Shown in pieces: positions 50,914-61,969 of a DNA stretch of 64,000 nt. Numbering within the stretch: position 1 is the stretch's first letter; every line of letters starts with the position of its first letter. The stretch covers positions 2,669,058-2,733,057 of the forward strand of contig NZ_GG657754.1 in NCBI RefSeq assembly GCF_000158915.1. Direction: 5' to 3'. The notes beneath the pieces were generated by a model. The model made no database searches. It saw nothing but the letters and a program-made list of their open reading frames with translations, and was not told the DNA's origin. This DNA is from Streptomyces himastatinicus ATCC 53653 (GTDB lineage Bacteria; Actinomycetota; Actinomycetes; Streptomycetales; Streptomycetaceae). The translations under genes and the position numbers were made by a program.

Positions 50914-52040
50914 GCGTCGCCCAACTGCCCATACCGCGCGGCCAGCCGCTTCGCGCCCTCCGGCGTCAGGGAGCCGTGGAGGCGGAGGCGGGCGATGCCG
51001 CCGTCCGGGTAGATGTCGATGCGGACGTGGGTCACCGGTGGAGCCTGGTCGAGGAGGAAGCGGTGGACGGTGTCCGGCTGGAGGGCGGTGCGGGGCAGCA
51101 GTTCGGTCCAGGGAGCGTCCGCGTCCGCGGTGGTGTCGCGGCCGTACAGGGTCGCCCAGCCGGGTGAGTTGCCCTTGTAGCAGCCGGTGTCGATCTCGAC
51201 GGCGCGGATCAGGGCCTGTTCGGAGAGCCGGTAGCGGACCCAGTCGTTGCCCCGGTCGCGGCGGCGGCGGGTCTCCCAGCCCTCGTCCATCTTCTGGGAG
51301 CGGCCCGGCTGGATGGAGTTGGTGGGTGGGGAGTAGAAGCGGTCCGAGGCGTCCTCGGCCGCGCCGCCGTTCTCCAGGGCGGCCAGGTCGAAGGTGCCCA
51401 GCGCCGTGAGCCACGCCGGGTCGGGGACGACCTCGCCGTGGACACGGAGGCGCGCGATGCCGCCGTCGGGGTGCTGCTTGAGGCGCAGGTGGGTGAAGCG
51501 GCGGGGAACGGAGACGGGGAAGCCGTTGGCCGCGTGGCCGCCGACGGGGGTGCGGGGGACGAGGGTCGTCCACTCGGTGTCGTCGGCGAGCAGGTCCGCG
51601 GGGGACGGGGTGCCCGGCAGCGAGGTGGCCTCCACGCTCACCGCCTGCGGGTAGTTGCCGCGGAAGTGGGCGGTGTCGACCACGATGCCGTGGATGACGC
51701 CCGGTGCGCCCAGCCGGATCAGGGCCCAGTCGTGGTCCTCGTCCGTGGGGTGCGGGGTGTCGGCGGAGGCCCCGCGGCGGCGCCTGGTCTCCCAGCCGTC
51801 CATGACCTTGCCCTTGTGGCCGAAGTCCGCGGGGTCGAAGTGCGGCGCCTCGGGCCGCAGCAGGTTCTCGCGCTCGGCGAAGAACTCGTCGTTGGCCGCG
51901 GTCACGCTGCCGCCGAGCCGCCGGTCGGCGAGGTCGGGGAGGTGGGTGAAGGCGAAGTCGGCGGTGCGGTAGTCGGCGTACGGGTCGCCGCCACCGTACG
52001 GATGGGCGTCGCCGGTGAAACGGGGGGTCGGCGCGGTCAT
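50910..52040 (-). CDS. alc: Allantoicase
   Basis: Hydrolyses allantoate to ureidoglycolate and urea in purine breakdown. 376 residues made of two homologous jelly-roll halves: the first with [43 protein letters not shown], the second with [26 protein letters not shown] and [14 protein letters not shown]. Each half ends with an [26 protein letters not shown] motif. The ATG overlaps the allantoinase stop (ATGA), so both enzymes are made from one message. Confidence 0.94.
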   Translation of the reverse strand: MTAPTPRFTGDAHPYGGGDPYADYRTADFAFTHLPDLADRRLGGSVTAANDEFFAERENLLRPEAPHFDPADFGHKGKVMDGWETRRRRGASADTPHPTDEDHDWALIRLGAPGVIHGIVVDTAHFRGNYPQAVSVEATSLPGTPSPADLLADDTEWTTLVPRTPVGGHAANGFPVSVPRRFTHLRLKQHPDGGIARLRVHGEVVPDPAWLTALGTFDLAALENGGAAEDASDRFYSPPTNSIQPGRSQKMDEGWETRRRRDRGNDWVRYRLSEQALIRAVEIDTGCYKGNSPGWATLYGRDTTADADAPWTELLPRTALQPDTVHRFLLDQAPPVTHVRIDIYPDGGIARLRLHGSLTPEGAKRLAARYGQLGDA

Positions 52041-53410
52041 ACGCGGGGCTGCCTTTCCAGGAGTCGGCCTGTGGGGAGGGGACCGGTCGGTGCGCCGTGG
52101 TCGGCGATCTTGTGGCCGCGCAGCCAGGTGGACCGTACGACGCCGTGCAGCGTCTTCCCGGCGTACGCGGTGACCTGGTTGCGGTGGTGGAGGGACGCGG
52201 GGTCGACGGTGAAGGTCTCCTCCGGCGCCAGGACCGCGAAGTCGGCGTCCCGGCCCGCCTCGATGGCGCCCTTCTGACGGAGGCCGACCAGGGCGGCGGG
52301 GGCCGTGGACATCCACCGCACGACGTCCGCGAGGGTGTGGCCGCGGCGGCGGGCCGCGGTCCAGATGGCGGGCAGGCCGAGCTGGAGGGAGGAGATGCCG
52401 CCCCAGGCCTGCCCGAAGTCGTCGGTCTTCAGGTCCGCGGTGCAGGGCGAGTGGTCGGAGACGACGCAGTCGATGGTGCCGTCGGCCATGCCCTGCCACA
52501 GCGCGTCCTGGTTGGCCGCCTCGCGGATCGGCGGGCAGCACTTGAACTCGGTGGCGCCGTCGGGGACTTCCTCGGCGGTGAGGGTGAGGAAGTGCGGGCA
52601 GGTCTCGACGGTGATCCGGACGCCTTCGCGGCGCGCGGCGGCGATGCGCGGCAGGGATTCCGCGGAGGACAGATGCAGGATGTGGACCCGGGCGTCCAGC
52701 TCGCGGGCGAGGTCGACCAGGCCCTCGATGGCCCGGTTCTCGGCGGCGCGCGGGCGGGAGGCGAGGAAGTCGGCGTAGCGCGGGCCGCTGGGCGGCGGGG
52801 CGCTCTCGATCAGCTGCGGGTCCTCGGCGTGGACGATGAGCAGCCCGCCGAAGCCCGCGATCTCGCCGAGGGCGGCCCCCAGCCCGGCCGGGTCGAGATG
52901 CGGGAACTCGTCCACGCCGGAGTGCAGCAGGAAGCACTTGAAGCCGAGGACCCCGGCGTCGTGCAAAGGCCGCAGGTCGGCCGTGTTGCCGGGGATCGCG
53001 CCGCCCCAGAAGCCGACGTCGATGTGGGCCGTCGCGCGGGCGACGGCCCGCTTGACCTCCAGCGCCTCGACGTCGGTGGTGGGCGGGATGCTGTTGAGGG
53101 GCATGTCGACCAGGGTGGTGACGCCACCGGCCGCGGCGGCGCGGGTGGCGGTGGCGAAGCCCTCCCAGTCGGTGCGGCCGGGGTCGTTGACGTGGACGTG
53201 GGTGTCGACGAGGCCGGGGAGGAGGACGTCGTCCCCGAGGTCTTCGAGACGCGCCCCTGGCGGGACGCCGGTGTCGTACGGCAGGACGGCCAGGATGCGG
53301 CCCTCGGCGGTGGACACGGCGACGGACGCGGCGCGCGGGCCGTCGGGGGTGATCACGCGCGTCGAACGCAGCACCAGGTCCGGGTCCAGTCCCGGGTCCA
53401 GCTCGGGCAC
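52037..53410 (-). CDS. allB: Allantoinase
   Basis: Amidohydrolase that opens the ring of allantoin to allantoate, 457 residues from a GTG (53410) after GGGGAGCAGG. Metal ligands: [11 protein letters not shown] (His-x-His), the carboxylated Lys in [22 protein letters not shown], and the Asp in [11 protein letters not shown]. Normal length. The promoter region contains the palindrome at 53428-53444 and is shared with the divergent IclR gene. Confidence 0.94.
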   Translation of the reverse strand: MPELDPGLDPDLVLRSTRVITPDGPRAASVAVSTAEGRILAVLPYDTGVPPGARLEDLGDDVLLPGLVDTHVHVNDPGRTDWEGFATATRAAAAGGVTTLVDMPLNSIPPTTDVEALEVKRAVARATAHIDVGFWGGAIPGNTADLRPLHDAGVLGFKCFLLHSGVDEFPHLDPAGLGAALGEIAGFGGLLIVHAEDPQLIESAPPPSGPRYADFLASRPRAAENRAIEGLVDLARELDARVHILHLSSAESLPRIAAARREGVRITVETCPHFLTLTAEEVPDGATEFKCCPPIREAANQDALWQGMADGTIDCVVSDHSPCTADLKTDDFGQAWGGISSLQLGLPAIWTAARRRGHTLADVVRWMSTAPAALVGLRQKGAIEAGRDADFAVLAPEETFTVDPASLHHRNQVTAYAGKTLHGVVRSTWLRGHKIADHGAPTGPLPTGRLLERQPRV

Positions 53411-53427
53411 CCCTGCTCCCCTCGATA

Positions 53428-53444
53428 ATTCCGCAACACGGAAT
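53428..53444. promoter_or_regulatory. Probable AllR operator at the allantoinase promoter
   Basis: ATTCCG and CGGAAT, perfect 6-bp arms with a 5-base spacer (contains TTCC-N7-GGAA), 18 bp upstream of the allB start. A weaker ATTCCG half-site is at 53512. The same TTCC-N7-GGAA core precedes malate synthase at 55606-55620. Confidence 0.75.
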
Positions 53445-53650
53445 AAGTTTTCCGCTCGAAGTCTTCCCTTCTCCTCCGATCTGGTCAAGACTTCCCGGGC
53501 ACCCCCGTTCGATTCCGTAGCATGAAAGTGGATTTTCGATACGTAGAACGTGGCGCCGAGAGGGACCGGTAGGCTTCCGATGGCCGGTCGGCCGCGATAT
53601 CCGACGCGGGCGCGAGACCGGTGCTGCCCGCTGCGAAAGGAAACGCCGAC

Positions 53651-54436
53651 GTGCCGTCCGCCGAGTCCAAGACCGCCGCCGCCACCGCCGGTGGCGTCCA
53701 GTCCCTCGAGCGCGCCTTCGACCTTCTGGAGCGGATGGCCGACGCCGGGGGCGAGGTCGGGCTGAGCGAACTCTCCGGCAGCAGCGGCCTTCCGCTGCCC
53801 ACCATCCACCGGCTGATGCGCACGCTCGTGGCCTGCGGTTACGTACGCCAGCAGCCCAACCGCCGCTACGCGCTGGGCCCCCGGCTGATCCGGCTCGGCG
53901 AGAGCTCGGCCCGGCTGCTGGGCACCTGGGCGCGGCCGTATCTGGCGCGCCTGGTGGAGGAGACCGGCGAGACCGCGAACATGGCGCTGCTGGACGGGGA
54001 CGAGGTGGTGTACGTCGCGCAGGTGCCCTCCCGCCACTCCATGCGCATGTTCACCGAGGTCGGGCGGCGGGTCCTGCCGCACAGCACCGGCGTCGGCAAG
54101 GCGCTGCTGGCCACCACGCCCCCGGACGAGGTACGCGCCCTGCTGGCCCGGACCGGCATGCCCGCCGCGACGGCGAAGACGATCACCACGCCGGACGCGT
54201 TCCTGGAGGCGCTGCACCTCGTACGCGAGACGGGGTACGCGGTGGACGACAACGAGCAGGAGATGGGCGTGCGCTGCCTGGCCGTGTCCGTGCCGGACTC
54301 CCCGACGGCGGCCGCCATCTCGATCTCCGGCCCGGCGGGGCGGGTGACGGACGAGGCCACGCAGGAGATCGTGCCGGTCCTGAAGGAGGTCGCCGCCGAT
54401 CTGTCGGCCGCGCTCGCCAGCACGGACGGGACCTGA
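53651..54436 (+). CDS. allR: IclR-family repressor of allantoin use (AllR-like)
   Basis: A 261-residue regulator from a GTG at 53651 (AAAGGAAA before it). Winged helix residues 25-85: [46 protein letters not shown]; effector domain with [35 protein letters not shown] and [15 protein letters not shown]. The AllR group of Streptomyces controls allantoin and glyoxylate genes; divergent placement to allB-alc supports this identity. Ligands reported for the group are allantoate-type intermediates or glyoxylate. Confidence 0.87.
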   Translation: MPSAESKTAAATAGGVQSLERAFDLLERMADAGGEVGLSELSGSSGLPLPTIHRLMRTLVACGYVRQQPNRRYALGPRLIRLGESSARLLGTWARPYLARLVEETGETANMALLDGDEVVYVAQVPSRHSMRMFTEVGRRVLPHSTGVGKALLATTPPDEVRALLARTGMPAATAKTITTPDAFLEALHLVRETGYAVDDNEQEMGVRCLAVSVPDSPTAAAISISGPAGRVTDEATQEIVPVLKEVAADLSAALASTDGT

Positions 54437-54444
54437 CGCAACAG

Positions 54445-54729
54445 CTAGCGCGCCACCGTACCGAAGAGGTCGATCGCCGAGCGGACCGCCCGCAGCGACG
54501 GATTCAGGGCGCTGACCGAGCCCAGGGCGCCCGCCACCAGGAGCAGGGAGCGGTGGAGGCGGTGCAGTTCGGGGGTGCCGGTGCGGGCCATGGCGTCCAG
54601 CGCGGCCAGCTCGTCGTCCGCGATCGCCCGGTCCGGTAATTCCGCCGGGTGGGCGGCCAGGTCACGCCTGAGCCGGGCCACGGCGAGGCGCAGCTCCGCC
54701 ACCCTCGGATCTTCCTCGGTGCACGCCAT
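54445..54729 (-). CDS. Small protein of unknown function (DUF5955-like)
   Basis: A 94-residue helical protein. ATG 54729 ([20 protein letters not shown]) has GGAGG eight bases before it, so it is preferred over longer in-frame starts. Sequence [29 protein letters not shown] and [30 protein letters not shown] recalls DUF5955 of Streptomyces. No function known. Confidence 0.65.
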   Translation of the reverse strand: MACTEEDPRVAELRLAVARLRRDLAAHPAELPDRAIADDELAALDAMARTGTPELHRLHRSLLLVAGALGSVSALNPSLRAVRSAIDLFGTVAR

Positions 54730-54950
54730 TGCGGCGCCCTCCACGTCGGACAACACGGCCCTTCTCCCCCTCGCGCGCGGCTGCACGAGCCCGCCCTCCC
54801 TCTCCCCTGCCCCTCCGGACGTCGAATCGGACACAAGGGGCTGCGGATCAGTTAACGCCACCGTGTGCGCAGTGCGCCATACGGAGAGCGAAAATCAGAC
54901 CGGCTGGGATGAACCGTCCACGCGGCGCCCCGGTGCGGTAAGCAGGGGCC

Positions 54951-55559
54951 ATGGATCGCACCACTGAGGACAATGCGCAGGTCGCCGGGTTGCTGCTGGC
55001 GGCGGGCGGGGGACGGCGGCTGGGCGGGCGGGCCAAGGCGCTGCTGGAGTACCGGGGCAGGCCGCTGGTGGAGCACGCGGCGCGCGCGCTGCTGGAGGGG
55101 GGCTGCGCACCGGTGCACATCGTGCTGGGCGCCGCCGCCGAGGCGGTACGGGAGCGGGCCGAGCTGCCGGGGTGCGTCCTGGTCGACAACCCGGACTGGG
55201 CGGACGGCATGGGCACCTCGCTCCGGGCCGGACTGGCCTCGCTGAGCGGTACGGGGGCGCGGGCGGTGCTGGTCACGCTGGTGGACCAGCCCGGGATCGG
55301 GGCCCCGGCGGTGGCGCGCGTACGCAGCGCCTGCCGCGACGCGGGGAGCCTGGTGACGGCGGCGTACGGCACCGAGCGGGGGCATCCGGTGCTGTTCGGC
55401 GCGGACCGCTGGGCGGACGTCGCGGCGAGTGCGGAGGGGGATCGCGGGGCACGCGCGTATCTGAGGGAACATCAGGCCGAGATCATCCGCGTCGACTGCG
55501 CGGACATCGCCCGCGTGGACGACATCGACACCCCTGAGGATCTGGCGCTGCTGCGGTGA
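54951..55559 (+). CDS. MocA/MobA-like nucleotidyltransferase
   Basis: Molybdenum-cofactor cytidylyl- or guanylyltransferase type enzyme of 202 residues. N-terminal nucleotide site GLLLAAGGGRRLGGRAKALLEYRG, metal-binding loop LVTLVDQPGIG, and a C-terminal GHPVLFG and DDIDTPEDL. In molybdoenzyme clusters MocA loads cytidine onto the cofactor for xanthine-dehydrogenase-type enzymes; its place inside a purine catabolism block fits this. No dehydrogenase gene is in view. Confidence 0.82.
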   Translation: MDRTTEDNAQVAGLLLAAGGGRRLGGRAKALLEYRGRPLVEHAARALLEGGCAPVHIVLGAAAEAVRERAELPGCVLVDNPDWADGMGTSLRAGLASLSGTGARAVLVTLVDQPGIGAPAVARVRSACRDAGSLVTAAYGTERGHPVLFGADRWADVAASAEGDRGARAYLREHQAEIIRVDCADIARVDDIDTPEDLALLR

Positions 55560-55565
55560 GGCGCC

Positions 55566-55581
55566 CACGCTGTGCAGCGTG
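55566..55581. terminator. Short hairpin after the MocA-like gene
   Basis: CACGCTG and CAGCGTG, perfect 7-bp arms with a 2-base loop, 7 bp past the stop codon. Too tight a loop for a good terminator; could equally be a protein-binding site in front of malate synthase. Confidence 0.4.
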
Positions 55582-55605
55582 TCTCACACCGACACCCGAT
55601 TGAAC

Positions 55606-55620
55606 TTCCACGATGAGGAA
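55606..55620. promoter_or_regulatory. Probable AllR site upstream of malate synthase
   Basis: TTCC-N7-GGAA, the same core and spacing as the operator at 53428-53444, 42 bp before the malate synthase ATG. It supports joint control of allantoin breakdown and glyoxylate assimilation. Confidence 0.6.
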
Positions 55621-55661
55621 ATTAATATCCAGAAGCGATATCGACCTAGGAGTGAACGCCC

Positions 55662-57281
<1,620 letters not shown>

Positions 57282-57298
57282 GCCCCGTACGTGATGAC

Positions 57299-57325
57299 GG
57301 GCCCCGGGACGTCCCCCCGGGGCCC
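57299..57325. terminator. Strong hairpin between convergent malate synthase and fucosidase genes
   Basis: GGGCCCCGGG and CCCGGGGCCC, perfect 10-bp arms with a 7-base loop, followed by CTTTCC. Acts probably in both directions. Confidence 0.8.
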
Positions 57326-57341
57326 CTTTCCGTATGTCGCG

Positions 57342-59183
57342 TTACGACGTGTAGAGCTGGGTGCGCGGCACGATCTGCTGGGGCTGGCCGGGGCTGGACC
57401 ACAGCAGCTTCATATGCGCCTCACCGGTCTGCTCGGTGTACTCGATCTTGATGGAGTGGCGCTGTCCGGCCTTCAGGTCGACGGTCGCCTTGTCGACCTT
57501 CGCGGTGTGCGGCGTGCTGCTGTCGATGACGAGTTTGCCGTCGATCCACACCCGTGCCGTGTCGTCGGAGACGGTGGTGAGCGTGTACGTCTGGCTGTGA
57601 CGCGGCACCAGGGAGCCGGTCCAGCGGACGCTGAAGCGGTCGGCCGGAACCCGGGCGTCCGGTGAACCGGCGGTCCGCCAGGCGTGGTTGACGGTGCGGT
57701 CGGTCCGGGTGACGACGGGCGGCCCGGTGAAGGTGTCGTTCGCGAACACCTCCTGCCGCAGCCCCGTGCCCCGGCCCGGGGGCACGGACGCCCCGGACGG
57801 CTTGACGGTCAGCTCGATGACCGACGCGATGTCGTTGACCGCCCCGCCGGACGGGGTGAGGTCGAAGCCGTCCCCGGCCGCCGTGACCGCGACCTTCTGA
57901 TCGCTGCCCAGCACCCGCGCCCGGGTCACCTCGAACGGTGCCCGCGCGGTGAGGTGGAGGGGCTGTCCGGCGGCGGGCCAGGAGGTCACGGACGCGTAGA
58001 GCTTGTTCCCCGACCGGCTGACCGAGCCCCATCCGGGCTCGGTCACCAGCCCGGCGTTCCCCGCGCCGTACACGGCCCGGCCCTGCCCGGACGTCCGCAG
58101 CCAGGAGCCGATCTCGCGCAGCCGGTCGACGGACGGCTGGGGTATCCGGCCGAGCTTGTCGGGGCCGACGTTGAGCAGGTAGTTGCCGCCGCGGCCTGCG
58201 ATGTCGAGGAGGTTGCGGGCCAGGGTCTGCGGCGACTTCCAGTTCTGGTCGTACTTCGCGAATCCCCAGTGGCCGTTGAGGGTCATGCAGGACTCCCAGA
58301 GCTGTCCGGCGACCTGGGAGCCCGGGATCTCCTGCTCGGGCGTGCCGTAGTCGCCGTCCACGACGCGGCGCTTGCCGACCCGGTTGTTGATGATCAGATC
58401 CGGGTCGAGACCGCGCAGATACGCCTCGAGCTGCTCGCCGTCCTTCGGGGACCAGGTGTTGGTGGGGTTGTCCGCGTCCCATTCGCCGTCGAACCACAGC
58501 AGCGCCGGGTCATAGCCGTCGATCAGCTCTTTCAGCTGCGCGTACATCCGCTCCCGGTACTTCGGGAAGGTGGCCGGGTCTGCGAAGTCGGGGTCGTGCC
58601 AGTCCCAGATCGAGTAGTAGAAGCCGAGCTTGATCCCGGCCCGGTCGGCGGCGGTCTTCAGCTCGGCGAGGATGTCGCGCCTCTTGTCGAACGAGGAGTG
58701 GTCGCGCAGGTTCCAGGCGTTCTGCTTCGTCGGCCACATCGCGTATCCGTCGTGGTGCTTGGACGTGATGACGATGTAGCGCTGACCGGCGTCCTTGGCC
58801 GCCTTGACGACGGCCTTGGCGTCGAAGGAGGAGGGGTCGAAGCCCTGCGCCATGTCCTCGTAGGCGCTCGTGGATATCTGGCAGTTCCGCTTGATCCACT
58901 CCGCGTCCCGGCAGACGGTGCCGTCGGCGCGGGTGTACTCGCCTTCCAGTTGGGAGTACGCGCCGAAGTGGATGAACATGCCGAACCGGTCCTGCCGCCA
59001 CCAGTCGGTGCGGGCGGAGGTGAACGGGTCGTCGGACGCGTAGTCGGTGCCGGGACCGGGTTCGGCGGTGGCGGGCGCGGCGGCGGAAGGTCCGGCCAGG
59101 GTCAGCGCCAGGAGCAGGCCGATCAGCAGGCTCAGACCTCGGAACAGACCGGACGGGGATAACGCCCGTGGGGACACACGCAT
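57342..59183 (-). CDS. Secreted alpha-L-fucosidase (GH29) with PA14 domain
   Basis: Exported glycosidase of 613 residues. Signal peptide MRVSPRALSPSGLFRGLSLL with cleavage near SAAAPA. The GH29 barrel has WWRQDRFGMFIHFGAYS, ITSKHHDGYAMW, KLGFYYSIWDWHD and the nucleophile Asp in LLWFDGEWD; then a small beta-sandwich domain. The last 140 residues form a PA14 carbohydrate-binding domain (QEVFANDTFTG, VSVRWTG-like FSVRWTGSLVP, TVSDDTARVWIDGKLVID). It attacks fucose-bearing glycans outside the cell. It is not related to the purine genes on either side. Confidence 0.93.
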   Translation of the reverse strand: MRVSPRALSPSGLFRGLSLLIGLLLALTLAGPSAAAPATAEPGPGTDYASDDPFTSARTDWWRQDRFGMFIHFGAYSQLEGEYTRADGTVCRDAEWIKRNCQISTSAYEDMAQGFDPSSFDAKAVVKAAKDAGQRYIVITSKHHDGYAMWPTKQNAWNLRDHSSFDKRRDILAELKTAADRAGIKLGFYYSIWDWHDPDFADPATFPKYRERMYAQLKELIDGYDPALLWFDGEWDADNPTNTWSPKDGEQLEAYLRGLDPDLIINNRVGKRRVVDGDYGTPEQEIPGSQVAGQLWESCMTLNGHWGFAKYDQNWKSPQTLARNLLDIAGRGGNYLLNVGPDKLGRIPQPSVDRLREIGSWLRTSGQGRAVYGAGNAGLVTEPGWGSVSRSGNKLYASVTSWPAAGQPLHLTARAPFEVTRARVLGSDQKVAVTAAGDGFDLTPSGGAVNDIASVIELTVKPSGASVPPGRGTGLRQEVFANDTFTGPPVVTRTDRTVNHAWRTAGSPDARVPADRFSVRWTGSLVPRHSQTYTLTTVSDDTARVWIDGKLVIDSSTPHTAKVDKATVDLKAGQRHSIKIEYTEQTGEAHMKLLWSSPGQPQQIVPRTQLYTS

Positions 59184-59361
59184 GGCGGCTCCTGTGCTCG
59201 TGGGTGGTCGGACAGGAGGGCTGGCCAGCCGCGTACCGGAACCTAGAGCCGTAAAGGTGGGATGTCAACGGGACATAAAGTGCCGCGCACGCCTCAGTGG
59301 CGCTTAACCGCAGCTCCACACACTCGACACATCCGATGTATTGCCTCGCGAACCGCTGCCG

Positions 59362-60732
59362 TCACCCCTCCGCCGCGATACGGGCCAGCCGCCGCGCCTC
59401 GTCCCGCGCGTCGCGCGCGATGGCGTCCTCGTCGGCGGTGAGCAGCCGCCCCGCCTCCACCACCGGCTCGCCGTTCACCAGCGACAGGGTCACCGGCGCC
59501 GCCGCGCCCAGCACCAGCGCAGCGACCGGGTCGGCGATCGTCGAGTGGCCGATGCCGTCCAGCTTCCACAGCACCAGATCGGCCAGCTTGCCCGGCTCCA
59601 GCGACCCGATCTCGCCCTCGCGGCCCAGCACCCTGGCCCCGCCGTGGGTGCCGAGCCGCAGCGCCTGGCGGGCCGTCAGCGCCTTCTCGCGGTGGTCACC
59701 GAGCCGGTTGATCAGCAGCGCGTTGCGCAGCTCGGTGTGCAGTTCGCCGGACTCGTTCGAGGCGGTGCCGTCCACCCCGAGCCCCACCGGCACGCCCGCG
59801 GCGAGCAGATCCGGCACCCGGGCGATCCCGGCGGCGAGCCGGGCGTTGGACGACGGGCAGTGGGCGACGCCGGTGCCGGTGCGGGCGAAGGCGGCGATGT
59901 CGGCGTCGTTCATGTGGACGCAGTGCGCCATCCACACGTCCTCGCCGAGCCAGCCGGTGTCCGCGAAGTAGTCGGTCGGGCCCATCCCGAACCGCTCGTG
60001 GCAGAACTTCTCCTCCTCGACCGTCTCCGAGCCGTGGGTATGCAGCCGTACGCCCTTGCGGCGGGCCAGCTCGGCGCTCTCCCTCATGAGTTCGGTGGTG
60101 ACGGAGAAGGGCGAGCAGGGCGCGACCGCGATCCGCAGCATCGCGTCGAACGAGGCGTCGTGGTGGGTGTCGATGGCCTCCTCGGTGGCGGAGAGGGCGT
60201 CCTCGGTGCTCTCGACGGCGAAGTCCGGCGGCAGTCCGCCGTCCGAGCTGCCGAGGTCCATCGAGCCGCGCGCGGCGGTGAACCGTACGCCCAGCTCGCG
60301 CGCCGCGCGGATCTCGGCGCCCAGCAGATCGCCCGCGCCGCGCGGGAAGACGTAGTGGTGGTCCATGGCGGTGGTGACGCCGCCGCGCACCATCATCGCG
60401 AGCGAGCCGCGCGCGGCGGCGTACACCATCGGCTCGTCGATCCGGGCCCAGGTGGGGTAGAGCGCCACCAGCCAGTCGAAGAGGTTGTGGTCCTGGGCGA
60501 GGCCGCGGGTGAGCCACTGGTAGAAGTGGTGATGGGTGTTGACCAGGCCCGGGGTGACGAGATGGCCGGTGCCGTCGACCCGGCGCGCCACCCCGTCCAG
60601 GCCCTGCGGCGCCGGGCCCGGGCCCACCGACTCGATGCGGTTGCCCGCGACGACGACATGACCCGAGGCGTGCTCGGTGTCCTGCGCGTCCACGGTCGCG
60701 ATGGCGCAGTTCTCGATGACGATGCGGTTCAC
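59362..60732 (-). CDS. 8-oxoguanine deaminase
   Basis: Amidohydrolase of 456 residues that turns 8-oxoguanine into urate, feeding the adjacent uricase. Metal ligands and motifs: LVNTHHHFYQWLTRG, the His in RLHTHGSETVEEEKFCHERFG, the His of MAHCVHMND and the Asp in LGVDGTASNESGELHTE. The pattern HGSETVEEEKFC and SNESGEL marks the 8-oxoguanine branch of the cytosine/guanine deaminase group. Last gene of the uraD-uraH-uricase-deaminase operon, 20 bp behind uricase. Confidence 0.9.
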   Translation of the reverse strand: MNRIVIENCAIATVDAQDTEHASGHVVVAGNRIESVGPGPAPQGLDGVARRVDGTGHLVTPGLVNTHHHFYQWLTRGLAQDHNLFDWLVALYPTWARIDEPMVYAAARGSLAMMVRGGVTTAMDHHYVFPRGAGDLLGAEIRAARELGVRFTAARGSMDLGSSDGGLPPDFAVESTEDALSATEEAIDTHHDASFDAMLRIAVAPCSPFSVTTELMRESAELARRKGVRLHTHGSETVEEEKFCHERFGMGPTDYFADTGWLGEDVWMAHCVHMNDADIAAFARTGTGVAHCPSSNARLAAGIARVPDLLAAGVPVGLGVDGTASNESGELHTELRNALLINRLGDHREKALTARQALRLGTHGGARVLGREGEIGSLEPGKLADLVLWKLDGIGHSTIADPVAALVLGAAAPVTLSLVNGEPVVEAGRLLTADEDAIARDARDEARRLARIAAEG

Positions 60733-60752
60733 GGGGCGGAGCCCTCCATGGT

Positions 60753-61634
60753 TCAGTCGGTGGGAATCCTGGCCTCGGCGCCGTCCCGCAGGACGGTGGC
60801 CTCGATGAGCCCGTACGGCCGGTCGGCGGCGAAGTAGACCTCGTTGTCGTTGGTGAGTCCGAAGGGCGCGAGGTCGACCAGGAAGTGGTGCTTGTTGGGC
60901 AGCGAGAGCCGTATCTCGTCTATCCCGGAACGCCGCTCGATAACGCGCGTGCCCATCGCGTACAGCGTCTGCTGGAGCGAGAGCGAGTACGTCTCGGCGA
61001 ACGCGGCCAGCAGATCGGCGCGCGCGTCCGCGTACGCGGCGTCCCAGTCCGGCTCGGGCCGCGCGGCGTCGCTCCAGCCGTGGCGCCAGCGGGCGTGCAC
61101 ATCGGTGGCGAGGATGCGGTCGCGCGCCTCGGGCAGGGTCGTGTACCGGTCCTTGACGTAACCGTGGAACTCGGAGTCGGTGGAGTTCATGACCGTGAGG
61201 TCCTTGAGGCCGGAGAGCACCTCCCAGTCCCGGCCGTCGTAGCGGACCTGGGCGGTACGGGTCTCCTGCCCGGCGCGGACGAAGGAGTGCCGGGTCTCGC
61301 CGCCGGTCTCGATCCGCTCCCAGGCGTACTCCTCGATCCGGACGCGGGCGGTGCGGATCGTCTCCTGGCTGCCGACGAAGTGGCGGGCCAGCTCGATGCC
61401 GAAGTGTTCGGCGGTGGCGATGCCGTGCTCCTTGGCGAAGGCGTACACCGTGTTCTTCATGGTGTCGGTCGGCAGGACACCGGTGTTGTCGCCGTGGCGG
61501 TGGACGTCCGCCATGTCGCCGGAGAGCGCGACGGAGACGTTCAGGTCCTTGATGTGGTGGACGTCGCCGTCGCGCACCATCCGGACCACGCGGGTCTCCG
61601 CCTTGCCGTACTGGTTCTGGCCGAGCATGGGCAT
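60753..61634 (-). CDS. Urate oxidase (uricase), cofactor-independent
   Basis: Oxidises urate to 5-hydroxyisourate; 293 residues, usual length. It starts MPMLGQNQYGKAETRVVRM; the catalytic Lys is in NQYGKAE, the Thr in GDNTGVLPTDTMKNTVYAFAK, and the second tunnelling-fold half has DLTVMNSTDSEFHGYVKDRYTTL and LSLPNKHHFLVDLAPFG with the catalytic His. Separated by 5 bp from HIU hydrolase, so product is passed on within one operon. Confidence 0.95.
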   Translation of the reverse strand: MPMLGQNQYGKAETRVVRMVRDGDVHHIKDLNVSVALSGDMADVHRHGDNTGVLPTDTMKNTVYAFAKEHGIATAEHFGIELARHFVGSQETIRTARVRIEEYAWERIETGGETRHSFVRAGQETRTAQVRYDGRDWEVLSGLKDLTVMNSTDSEFHGYVKDRYTTLPEARDRILATDVHARWRHGWSDAARPEPDWDAAYADARADLLAAFAETYSLSLQQTLYAMGTRVIERRSGIDEIRLSLPNKHHFLVDLAPFGLTNDNEVYFAADRPYGLIEATVLRDGAEARIPTD

Positions 61635-61639
61635 CGGTG

Positions 61640-61969
61640 CTAGCTCCCTCGGTATACGGAGTAGCCGAACGGGGTGAGCAGCAGCGGCACGTGGTAGTGC
61701 TCGCCGGGCTCGACGGCGAAGACGACCGTCACCTCCGGGAAGAAGGGCCCGCGCGACTCGGTCTCGAAACGCAGCCGTACGTGGGTGGTGCCCTCGGGCA
61801 GGGCGGGCAGATCCTTGCAGCGCCCGTCCGGGTCGGTGCGGGAGGCGGCGTGCGCCGCCCAGTCGGCATCGCCCGCGGGGCGCACCGACAGCTCGACGGG
61901 GACGCCGGGGGCCGGGCGGCCCTGGCTGGTGTCCAGGATATGGGTGGACACGGAGGTGGCGGTCGCCAT
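61640..61969 (-). CDS. uraH: 5-hydroxyisourate hydrolase (transthyretin-like)
   Basis: Hydrolyses 5-hydroxyisourate to OHCU; 109 residues. Family motifs: STHILDTSQGRPAPGVPVEL with active-site His, DPDGRCKDL, FFPEVTVVF, and the C-terminal signature LTPFGYSVYRGS (YRGS). The ATG shares its A with the last base of the uraD stop codon (TGATG). Confidence 0.95.
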   Translation of the reverse strand: MATATSVSTHILDTSQGRPAPGVPVELSVRPAGDADWAAHAASRTDPDGRCKDLPALPEGTTHVRLRFETESRGPFFPEVTVVFAVEPGEHYHVPLLLTPFGYSVYRGS

